Shown here piece by piece: positions 1 through 4,859 of a stretch of 5,050 bases of DNA. A program made the position numbers and the translations under genes. The DNA lies in assembly GCA_030600745.1 (NCBI GenBank), contig JAUVLL010000256.1, positions 1 through 5,050 of the forward strand. Direction: 5' to 3'. The notes under the pieces were generated by a model. The model did not search any database and was not told the origin of the DNA. It saw only the letters and a program-made list of their open reading frames with translations. Position 1 is the stretch's first letter; every line of letters starts with the position of its first letter. The DNA comes from Spirochaetaceae bacterium (GTDB taxonomy: Bacteria > Spirochaetota > Spirochaetia > B11-G9).

Positions 1-99
1 CATATCCATGCTAGGATCTACTAGCATCCAACGCTTGTCATTTTCATTCCATACTTCACATATTGCACAATATCGGTTAGTATATTCTTTCGGATTTCT
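1..99 (-). pseudogene. Transglutaminase-like fragment in the -1 frame, running off the window
   Basis: On the minus strand, the frame one base behind the lipoprotein frame is open for 33 codons. It runs from just after a TGA at 100-102 to the window edge. It reads through CAICEVWNENDKRWMLVDP and then SMDM. The pattern EVWN...RW.LVDP is what surrounds the catalytic His and Asp of transglutaminase-like (papain-fold) proteins, usually seen as H-A-x-x-E-V-W followed by V-D-P. Here the Asp-Pro is present, but the expected His position is Cys. Fewer than 90 codons lie between the lipoprotein start and this motif, and no catalytic Cys region is visible upstream. I infer that this is the 3' part of the gene starting at 266, damaged by a frameshift or an internal deletion. 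Chance similarity in a short frame cannot be excluded, and the rest lies outside the window. Confidence 0.45.
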
Positions 100-266
100 T
101 CAGGTAAATCCAGAGTCATATTTTCCAACTGATCCATTCGACTATCCTTTTTCAAAGAAATCGGGTCCGGAGCAGAATCAGGTATTTCCTTATCTGAACT
201 CTCATTACATGAGACTAATGGTAATATTATAAATATGAGTAAAACAATAATTAATTTATTCTTCAT
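21..266 (-). CDS. Short lipoprotein-like ORF, probably the 5' part of a broken gene
   Basis: This frame encodes 81 residues. It opens with a basic start (MKNK), a hydrophobic stretch over about residues 5-18 and a lipobox-like LVSC, with the acylated Cys at about residue 20. That predicts a signal peptidase II lipoprotein. A polar, acidic linker follows, then a probable amphipathic helix (DLPEEIRKNILTDIVQYVKY), and the frame stops at 21-23. The ATG at 264-266 follows GGGAG at 271-275. No enzymatic domain is visible. The last ~26 codons overlap a -1 frame carrying a transglutaminase-like signature (1-99), so the present stop is probably secondary: either an indel shifted the frame or a deletion joined the two parts. 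The alternative is an intact 81-residue lipoprotein. The start and signal are well supported; the 3' end as a natural end is doubtful. It lies 52 bases downstream of azlD on the same strand, with no convincing promoter in the gap. Confidence 0.55.
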   Translation of the reverse strand: MKNKLIIVLLIFIILPLVSCNESSDKEIPDSAPDPISLKKDSRMDQLENMTLDLPEEIRKNILTDIVQYVKYGMKMTSVGC

Positions 267-318
267 AATTCTCCCTTTTGATAATATAATGTTCGATAAG
301 TTTAAGCAATTTGAAAGA

Positions 319-621
319 TCATAATATCTGAAGTCCCCAGGCTAACACAATACAAAGGACCAGAGTAATGATAATACTGTTTTTTATCCAGGAAATAAGT
401 GCTGCTGCTGCAAGAACAATTATTGAAATCCAGGGTTTATTCGGAATTCCGAAAATACCTCCAGGAATAATAAGGGCTCCTAAAACAGCATATGGAATAT
501 AGGAAAGAAAAGTTTTGACTTTTTGAGGTATATTATCTGCACGTATGTAAACAAGGGGAATTAGTCTTGGGATATATGTTACTGCAGCCATTAATAGAAT
601 AAGTAATAAAATACTACTCAT
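319..621 (-). CDS. azlD: AzlD-family branched-chain amino acid transport protein
   Basis: This encodes a 100-residue, strongly hydrophobic protein with about three to four membrane segments. It matches the AzlD family: a PRLIPLVYI stretch near the first helix, a basic amphipathic segment (residues NIPQKVKTFLSYIPYAVL) and a following ALIIPGG turn. AzlD is the small partner of AzlC in an inner-membrane complex that exports branched-chain amino acids and analogues; in Bacillus the pair is linked to azaleucine resistance. The usual family length is about 100-110 residues, so it looks complete. I chose the ATG at 619-621 over a TTG six bases further upstream, because GGGAG at 628-632 is six bases from the ATG and directly abuts the TTG. 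The start overlaps the azlC stop by 8 bases (ATGAGTAG), which implies translational coupling. The actual substrate cannot be read from sequence. Confidence 0.9.
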   Translation of the reverse strand: MSSILLLILLMAAVTYIPRLIPLVYIRADNIPQKVKTFLSYIPYAVLGALIIPGGIFGIPNKPWISIIVLAAAALISWIKNSIIITLVLCIVLAWGLQIL

Positions 622-1348
622 TTGCAACTCCCTTTTCCTGAGTATTTAATAACGTGAATATAAGTGAAGATACTATAACAGCACTTACCAGAGACCAGTT
701 GCTTCCTATAAAGGGTACATATCCAAATATTGTATTTAATAAGGCTGCTGTTATTGCAACCAAAAGGGCTTTTCTTCCTTTTTTAATTTCAGGAATAAGT
801 AAAGACATAAAGAGAACATAAAGCCCCATCCCGAGACTGGATCCCAGAGCATCGGGAATAAAAAATCCAAGGACATACCCTGAAGCAGTGCCGGCACCCC
901 ATGAAGCCCATGAAAAGAAATGAACAGCCATCACATAGGATGGAGTCAGTTCTCCCTCTTTGGCCATGGTAACAGAAAAAGTCTCATCAGTAACACCAAA
1001 GGCGATGACAGGAATCTGCCAATTGCACGTCTTCTGAAGTTTACTACCTAAAGATGCGCTCATTATGAAATGACGAAAGTTTAACAAAAAAGTGGCAGCA
1101 ACAATACTTATCCAGCCGGCACCGGTTGTGAGCATATTAAGCGCCATAAACTGGCTGGCTCCGGCAAATACAACGGTAGAGAAAAGAATCCCATCCGATA
1201 AAAGCAAATCTGCATTTTTTACCATCAGCCCAAATGCCATAGCTATAGAGAAATAACCAATCATAATGGGGAAAGCGTCTTTGAGACCCATCATGACAGT
1301 TGAGTTTCGACTCTTAACAGGTTCTCTAATTTTTTCAGATTCTATCAT
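614..1348 (-). CDS. azlC: AzlC-family branched-chain amino acid exporter, large subunit
   Basis: This encodes 244 residues, the usual AzlC length, with multiple hydrophobic helices and a hydrophilic N-terminal ~22 residues. Family hallmarks seen include FAGASQFMALNML, NFRHFIMSASLGSKL and GVTDETFSV. AzlC with AzlD forms an inner-membrane exporter for branched-chain amino acids or related compounds; in E. coli the homologous YgaZH pair exports valine. The start is the ATG at 1346-1348. An in-frame stop lies five codons upstream, and the next in-frame ATGs (residues 19-20) have no Shine-Dalgarno site and would trim the N-terminus. The chosen start also lacks a recognisable Shine-Dalgarno site: the bases just before it are one arm of a perfect inverted repeat (1351-1382). 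It is the first gene of a minus-strand unit, with azlD overlapping its end. The family call is firm and the substrate is inferred. Confidence 0.92.
   Translation of the reverse strand: MIESEKIREPVKSRNSTVMMGLKDAFPIMIGYFSIAMAFGLMVKNADLLLSDGILFSTVVFAGASQFMALNMLTTGAGWISIVAATFLLNFRHFIMSASLGSKLQKTCNWQIPVIAFGVTDETFSVTMAKEGELTPSYVMAVHFFSWASWGAGTASGYVLGFFIPDALGSSLGMGLYVLFMSLLIPEIKKGRKALLVAITAALLNTIFGYVPFIGSNWSLVSAVIVSSLIFTLLNTQEKGVANE
628..633 (-). promoter_or_regulatory. Ribosome binding site of azlD
   Basis: AGGGAG on the minus strand lies inside the 3' end of azlC, six bases before the ATG at 621. It decides the azlD start in favour of this ATG over the TTG at 625-627, which would leave no spacing. 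Confidence 0.7.
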
Positions 1349-1350
1349 TA

Positions 1351-1382
1351 CACATACTTATATCAGGAGAAATAAGTATGTG
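1351..1382. promoter_or_regulatory. Perfect 11-bp inverted repeat in the azlC leader (operator or RNA hairpin)
   Basis: CACATACTTAT (1351-1361) and ATAAGTATGTG (1372-1382) are exact reverse complements separated by 10 bases. Centre-to-centre spacing is 21 bp, two helical turns, which suits a dimeric DNA-binding regulator. On the minus-strand transcript the same bases would form an 11-bp stem whose 3' arm ends two bases before the azlC AUG. It could therefore also act on translation initiation. No run of T follows either arm, so it is not an ordinary intrinsic terminator. The symmetry is seen directly; the role is inferred. Confidence 0.6.
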
Positions 1383-1424
1383 CAACAATAATTACTGAGC
1401 CCGTACATTACAGACAGTTTCCAA

Positions 1425-1447
1425 ATTATATGGTATATTTAATTATA
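1425..1447 (-). promoter_or_regulatory. Candidate promoter -10 boxes for azlCD in the divergent intergenic region
   Basis: The gap between azlC and the DUF4160 gene (1349-1479) is AT-rich and must serve both directions. On the minus strand it contains two exact TATAAT hexamers, at 1442-1447 and 1425-1430. Neither has a good -35 box; the best is TTTTGT, 16 bases upstream of the first. Either would give a leader of roughly 70-90 bases that includes the inverted repeat. Plus-strand candidates for the DUF4160 gene are weaker (TATATT and similar around 1434-1446) and I could not choose among them. Confidence 0.3.
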
Positions 1448-1479
1448 GAAAAGATGTTTTACAACAAAAGGATTATTTG

Positions 1480-1740
1480 ATGCCAATTATATGTAGATTT
1501 CGGGGAATTAGAATATATATCAATTATTCAGAACATCTCCCACCACATTTTCATGCTCAATATGGTGAATATGAATGTGCTGTAACTATCGAAAATATTG
1601 AACTTCTTACCGGTTCCATGCCAAATAAACAATTAAAGATGCTTTTAGGATGGACAGCATTGCATCAGGAAGAACTTAATGAGGAATGGTATCTGGCTCA
1701 GCATAAACAGGAACTTTTTCCAATAGAGCCTTTAAAATAA
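1480..1740 (+). CDS. DUF4160 family small protein
   Basis: This encodes an 86-residue soluble protein matching the DUF4160 family along its whole length. It has an opening MPIICRFRGIRI, the signature PPHFHAQYGEYE at residues 21-32, and the C-terminal helix LLGWTALHQEELNEEW followed by a short basic tail and IEPL. The family's function is not established. These proteins are very often encoded next to a DUF2442 gene, as here. The ATG at 1480 is preferred over a TTG directly before it, because AAAAGGA (1466-1472) sits seven bases upstream of the ATG. The stop is 14 bases before the next gene, implying co-transcription. A toxin-antitoxin-like role is sometimes suggested from the paired small-gene layout, but nothing in the sequence proves it. 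The family call is strong; function is unknown. Confidence 0.85.
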   Translation: MPIICRFRGIRIYINYSEHLPPHFHAQYGEYECAVTIENIELLTGSMPNKQLKMLLGWTALHQEELNEEWYLAQHKQELFPIEPLK

Positions 1741-1754
1741 GTGAGGTATTATAA

Positions 1755-2081
1755 ATGAATACAAAACTACCATCTAAAGTAGAGAAATACCTGGATTCCG
1801 GAAGAAAAAAAATTATCCAGGTAACTCCATGTGAAAACTTCAGTTTAAATGTTCTATTTGATAATGGCGAAACCAGATCTTATGATATGTCTGACAAATT
1901 AATTGGTGTATTTGAAATTTTAAAAGATAAATCAAAATTTGATATGGTATTTCTTGATGAATTGGGAAATATAGCCTGGGATAGAAATATCAGTGTAGAT
2001 TCCAGTAAAGTGTGGAACAACAGAATTGATTTATGCTCAGATTCTGTGTATATTGATTCTACACCATATAAAATAAAATAG
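1755..2081 (+). CDS. DUF2442 domain protein, partner of the DUF4160 gene
   Basis: This encodes a 108-residue soluble protein. After a ~18-residue N-terminal extension rich in Lys, the DUF2442 core follows: IIQVTPCENFSLNVLFDNGE (about residues 20-39), SYDMSDKL, GVFEILKD and VFLDELGNIAWDRNISVD. The C-terminal WNNRIDLCSDSVYID fits a longer variant of the domain. The family is small, predominantly beta, and of unknown biochemical function. It recurs beside DUF4160 genes, and the two products may act together. GAGG at 1743-1746, eight bases before the ATG, supports the start. The gene ends eight bases from the end of the convergent minus-strand gene, with no terminator hairpin seen in that gap. 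Confidence 0.82.
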   Translation: MNTKLPSKVEKYLDSGRKKIIQVTPCENFSLNVLFDNGETRSYDMSDKLIGVFEILKDKSKFDMVFLDELGNIAWDRNISVDSSKVWNNRIDLCSDSVYIDSTPYKIK

Positions 2082-2089
2082 AAATTACA

Positions 2090-2332
2090 TCAACTTTCAT
2101 GAAATAATGCAGGATCATTTACTATAATACCATCTACACCCATAGTTTTTAATTCTACAATTTTCTCCAAAGTGCTTAGCCCTCCCAACAATTCCTCAAC
2201 TACTTCATTACTTTCAAGAAGAAGAGCTCTTTCTATACCGTCATCCACACCAACAGCGACAATATTATTATCATCCTCAAGAAACCCTATACCCCATTCC
2301 CTGGCCAGCTTTTGAATCTTTAAATAAGGCAT
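2090..2332 (-). CDS. Small unrecognised protein with a GDPD-like C-terminus
   Basis: This encodes 80 soluble residues starting MPYLKIQKLAREWG and ending LKTMGVDGIIVNDPALFHES. The GVDGIIVNDPAL ending resembles the last beta strand and loop of glycerophosphodiester phosphodiesterases (GVDGIITDxP), preceded by a helix as in that TIM-barrel fold. The rest does not match clearly, and the catalytic His and Glu residues of that family's N-terminal half are absent. It could be a remnant C-terminal piece or an independent small protein. I chose the ATG at 2330-2332 because GGAGG lies five bases upstream (2338-2342). A longer frame from 2404 would run through the heptamer repeat and has no ribosome site. 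The strong ribosome site argues for a translated gene. It is convergent with the DUF2442 gene and divergent from yqeC. Function is unknown. Confidence 0.5.
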   Translation of the reverse strand: MPYLKIQKLAREWGIGFLEDDNNIVAVGVDDGIERALLLESNEVVEELLGGLSTLEKIVELKTMGVDGIIVNDPALFHES

Positions 2333-2337
2333 TTTAT

Positions 2338-2342
2338 CCTCC
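2338..2342 (-). promoter_or_regulatory. Strong ribosome binding site of the 80-codon gene
   Basis: GGAGG on the minus strand lies five bases before the ATG at 2332. It moves the start 24 codons downstream of the longest open frame and places the upstream repeat outside the coding region. Confidence 0.65.
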
Positions 2343-2349
2343 ATATATA

Positions 2350-2406
2350 CAGTACTACAGTTAGCAGTTATCAGTAAACAGTGAGGAATCTGATAGCTGT
2401 TCACTG
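2350..2406. repeat. Degenerate CAGTNAN heptamer array forming an imperfect palindrome
   Basis: On the plus strand, CAGTTAG, CAGTTAT, CAGTAAA and CAGTGAG follow one another in perfect 7-base register (2358-2385), with a looser unit CAGTACTA just before (2350-2357). From 2390 to 2406 the units appear in reverse orientation; on the minus strand they read CAGTGAA, CAGCTAT and CAG. The arm at 2358-2374 pairs with 2390-2406 at 14 of 17 positions around a 15-base spacer. An alternative inner pairing is ACAGTGA (2378-2384) with TCACTGT (2401-2407). The array fills most of the gap between two divergent genes. It looks like an interspersed palindromic repeat rather than coding sequence. Confidence 0.65.
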
Positions 2407-2429
2407 TAATAATATGTTAATATCCAGTA

Positions 2430-2434
2430 GAGGG
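2430..2434 (+). promoter_or_regulatory. Ribosome binding site supporting the TTG start of yqeC
   Basis: GAGGG lies seven bases before the TTG at 2442-2444. There is no in-frame ATG before the P-loop, so this site decides the start. Confidence 0.7.
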
Positions 2435-2441
2435 AAATCAC

Positions 2442-3251
2442 TTGAATCTGATCACTGCATTTGATATACAACTATTACAATCACAAACAATCGCATTTAC
2501 CGGAGGCGGCGGCAAATCCAGTACAATGTATCGCCTGGCTTCCGAATTGGCAGAAAAACAACAACGGGTGCTTGTAACAACAACAACAATGATATTTCAT
2601 CCTGAAATAAAGAAAAGACCCTATGATATTTTTTTTACTGGGAGTGCTGATACATTATTAAAACAAAAATCACCTGATAAAGGAACCATTACCGTCGCTG
2701 GTACAGAAATAATAGCGGATGGGAAAAAAATCAAAGGTTTTTCACCGGTTGAGCTGAATTTTATCCAAAAATCAGGCGCCTTTGATACAATACTAGTGGA
2801 AGCAGACGGAGCAAGAGGCAAACCGATAAAAGCACCGGCAGAATATGAACCGGTTATTCCCTTAGATACAGATATAGTAGCCGGAGTGATAGGGATGGAC
2901 TGCATCGGCACAAAAATTAATAAGGAAAATGTTCATCGTCCGGAAATATTTACAGAAATTACGAATAGTTCACTTGATGATGTTATTGGAACACAGATAG
3001 TAAAAAGACTAATAAATTCTCCTGCAGGTATCTTCAAAAACACTTCCCCTGGAAGCAGAAAAATTGTTATATTCAATAAAAGCGATACACCATATCGAAT
3101 TACCAAGGCAAGAGAGATTGCCGAAAACATATCAGAATCCTCTGGAATTGAGAGGGTTCTTATTACCTCAATGACTGGAAACGACCCCGTTATGGCAGTT
3201 ATAGAACCAGGAGCTAACAAATGGAACTTTTTCAGACAGCAGCAGAACTAA
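2442..3251 (+). CDS. yqeC: YqeC, SDMH accessory P-loop protein
   Basis: This encodes 269 residues. A nucleotide-binding P-loop is at residues 19-28 (FTGGGGKSST), followed by VLVTTTTMIFHP (43-54), then LVEADGARGKPIKAP (118-132). An NKSD motif of guanine-recognition type is at 212-215. This order is characteristic of YqeC, the putative accessory protein of selenium-dependent molybdenum hydroxylases. The protein presumably hydrolyses or binds a nucleotide in the cytoplasm; its precise reaction is not established. Length is typical for the family. Translation starts at TTG, supported by GAGGG seven bases upstream. The next in-frame Met lies beyond the P-loop, so a later start would destroy the domain. 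Its last 31 bases overlap the start of the XdhC-YqeB gene, implying translational coupling. It appears to be the first gene of a plus-strand operon with selD. Its promoter should lie between 2333 and 2441, in or beside the heptamer palindrome. Confidence 0.9.
   Translation: MNLITAFDIQLLQSQTIAFTGGGGKSSTMYRLASELAEKQQRVLVTTTTMIFHPEIKKRPYDIFFTGSADTLLKQKSPDKGTITVAGTEIIADGKKIKGFSPVELNFIQKSGAFDTILVEADGARGKPIKAPAEYEPVIPLDTDIVAGVIGMDCIGTKINKENVHRPEIFTEITNSSLDDVIGTQIVKRLINSPAGIFKNTSPGSRKIVIFNKSDTPYRITKAREIAENISESSGIERVLITSMTGNDPVMAVIEPGANKWNFFRQQQN
3209..3213 (+). promoter_or_regulatory. Ribosome binding site of the xdhC-yqeB fusion gene, inside yqeC
   Basis: AGGAG lies seven bases before the ATG at 3221, within the coding sequence of yqeC. 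It supports the 31-base gene overlap as real. Confidence 0.75.
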
Positions 3252-4816
3252 GAGAAAAAAACAAACCCTTCGCTGTTGCAACAATAGTCTCATCCAAAGG
3301 ATCTACCCCAAGATCTAATGCAAAAATGATAGTTATAAATAAAGATACTACTATCGGCACTATCGGTGGAGGTCTTGCAGAATCTTATATTATTAGAGAA
3401 TCTGTTGAATGCCTTAAAACAGGTCAGTCTAAAATGGTGGGATACACCCTTGACAGCGGATCAGGCAAAACTAGTATTGCAATGACATGCGGAGGAGATC
3501 TTGAAGTATTTATAGAAATAATAATTCCAAGACCTGAGCTATTAATTATTGGCGGCGGCCATGTTGCATTTCAAATTGCCCGTTTGGCAGAAACCCTTGA
3601 TTACAGCATAACTGTGGTTGAAAATAGAAAAGAATTTATTTCAGAAGAACGATTCCCCATGGCCCGACAGTTGTTTTACCATAAAAATATTACAAAAGCA
3701 GCAGAGATGGCTCCAATAGATAATAATACGTACATAGTGGTATGTACCGGAAGTGTTGATGAGGCAGCTTTAAGGGCTGTTATTAATTCAGATGCAGCAT
3801 ACATTGGAATATTAAGCAGCAGGCGGAAAATTACCCTTATTATGAACCATATGATAGATAATGGTTTTGATGAAAAGAAATTAGCCTCTATATATGCGCC
3901 AATAGGCCTCGATCTGAATGCTGAAACTCCGGAAGAGATAGCATTCAGCATACTCTCGGAAATACAGATGATACAATCAAGATCAACAGGCAGATCTATT
4001 AAACAAAAATACGATAACCTTATTATTGTTCGTGGAGGCGGGGATATTGCATCCGGATCAATTGCCAGACTTTACAATGCCGGATATAGAATTGTTGTTC
4101 TGGAAATAACCGAACCGACAGTTATTCGAAGCAAAGTTTCTTTTTCACAGGCAATGTATGATGGTTCAATAACCATAGACGGAATAACTGCGATAAAAGC
4201 AGAGAATGAAAAAGATATAAAAGATATTCTTGCAGAAAAAGCCATTCCTGTAATAGATGATCCCAATGGTAAATATGTAGCTCTTCTAAACCCGATAGCT
4301 GTTGTAGATGGAATCCTTGCAAAAGTTAATCTGGGAACAACAAGAGAGATGGCCCCGGTTGTAATAGGTCTTGGACCTGGTTTTGAAGCCGGCGTTGATG
4401 TAGATGCTGTAATTGAGACTAATAGAGGACATTATCTGGGAACAGTTATATTAAAAGGGAAGCCCGAACCTAATACTGGTGTTCCAGGCGTTATTGGGGG
4501 GGAAGCCGCCAAAAGAGTTGTCAGATCAACCGCTCCGGGCCGGGTGGATGTAAAGAAAAAAATAGGTGATATGGTGAAAAAAGGTGATATCCTCGCCATG
4601 ATTGGAGACAGCGAAGTACTTTCACAACTGGATGGTGTTCTACGTGGTATTATCCATAATGGAATGGTAGTTCCGGAGAGAGGATTTAAAATTGGTGATG
4701 TTGACACCAGAGGAAGTGTTAAAAACTGCTTTACAATTTCCGATAAAGCAAGGGCTGTAGGCGGAGGAACACTGGAAGCTGTTCTCTCACTTACCGGACC
4801 GAAGAAAGGAAATTAG
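3221..4816 (+). CDS. XdhC-YqeB (EF2563-type) fusion, molybdenum hydroxylase maturation
   Basis: This encodes 531 residues and joins two proteins that are often separate. Residues 1 to about 250 are XdhC. The CoxI-like N-terminal domain has STPR (28-31), GGGLAE (49-54) and CGGD (90-93). The Rossmann-like C-terminal domain has GGGHVA (111-116), SSRRK near 199 and PIGLDLNAETPEEIA from 227. XdhC-type proteins bind molybdenum cofactor and support its sulfuration and insertion into xanthine-dehydrogenase-family enzymes. After a polar linker (about 252-265), residues ~267-531 match the EF2563/YqeB SDMH protein: RGGGDIASG (271-279), VVDGILAKVNLG (from 361), GLGPG (383-387), ETNRGH (399-404) and a C-terminal lipoyl/biotinyl-like hairpin region from about 440. 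Both halves look full length, with no stop or frameshift between them. Met250, near the junction, has only a weak GGA upstream, so a separate YqeB product is possible but unlikely. The gene overlaps yqeC by 31 bases and is followed 43 bases later by selD. Domain calls are firm; YqeB chemistry is unknown. Confidence 0.9.
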   Translation: MELFQTAAELREKNKPFAVATIVSSKGSTPRSNAKMIVINKDTTIGTIGGGLAESYIIRESVECLKTGQSKMVGYTLDSGSGKTSIAMTCGGDLEVFIEIIIPRPELLIIGGGHVAFQIARLAETLDYSITVVENRKEFISEERFPMARQLFYHKNITKAAEMAPIDNNTYIVVCTGSVDEAALRAVINSDAAYIGILSSRRKITLIMNHMIDNGFDEKKLASIYAPIGLDLNAETPEEIAFSILSEIQMIQSRSTGRSIKQKYDNLIIVRGGGDIASGSIARLYNAGYRIVVLEITEPTVIRSKVSFSQAMYDGSITIDGITAIKAENEKDIKDILAEKAIPVIDDPNGKYVALLNPIAVVDGILAKVNLGTTREMAPVVIGLGPGFEAGVDVDAVIETNRGHYLGTVILKGKPEPNTGVPGVIGGEAAKRVVRSTAPGRVDVKKKIGDMVKKGDILAMIGDSEVLSQLDGVLRGIIHNGMVVPERGFKIGDVDTRGSVKNCFTISDKARAVGGGTLEAVLSLTGPKKGN

Positions 4817-4859
4817 GTAAAGAAAAACTAAAAATGAATAATTAAGACAAGAAGGGATT

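Noticed and set aside
8..232. Plus-strand open frame of 74 codons
   Set aside because: It is antisense to the lipoprotein frame, has no ribosome site and no recognisable domain; the minus strand carries a signal peptide and a family motif.
267..318. Promoter TTGCTT-17-TATTAT upstream of the lipoprotein ORF
   Set aside because: The hexamers at 304-309 and 281-286 have 17-base spacing, but the predicted start point would fall inside the ribosome site, and the -35 box is poor.
622..627. TTG start for azlD, two codons longer
   Set aside because: The ribosome site would abut the TTG with no spacing; the ATG at 621 has six bases of spacing.
1477..1479. TTG start for the DUF4160 gene
   Set aside because: It is one codon before an ATG that fits the family's conserved MP opening and has correct ribosome-site spacing.
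2095..2104. Palindrome TTTCATGAAA at the convergent gene ends
   Set aside because: It has only five-base arms with no loop or T-run and lies in the coding end of the minus-strand gene; it is not a credible terminator.
2333..2404. N-terminal extension of the 80-codon gene into the heptamer repeat
   Set aside because: The GGAGG at 2338-2342 lies inside this extension and points to the ATG at 2332; the extension is repeat sequence read by chance.
2621..3220. Minus-strand open frames inside yqeC
   Set aside because: They are Ser/Ile-rich shadows of a clearly recognised gene and have no ribosome sites or family resemblance.
3676..4707. Several minus-strand open frames inside the XdhC-YqeB gene
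   Set aside because: They are low-complexity shadows antisense to conserved motifs of the real gene.
4817..4859. Possible terminator between the fusion gene and selD
   Set aside because: There is no inverted repeat in the 43 bases, only A-rich sequence; read-through into selD is more likely.
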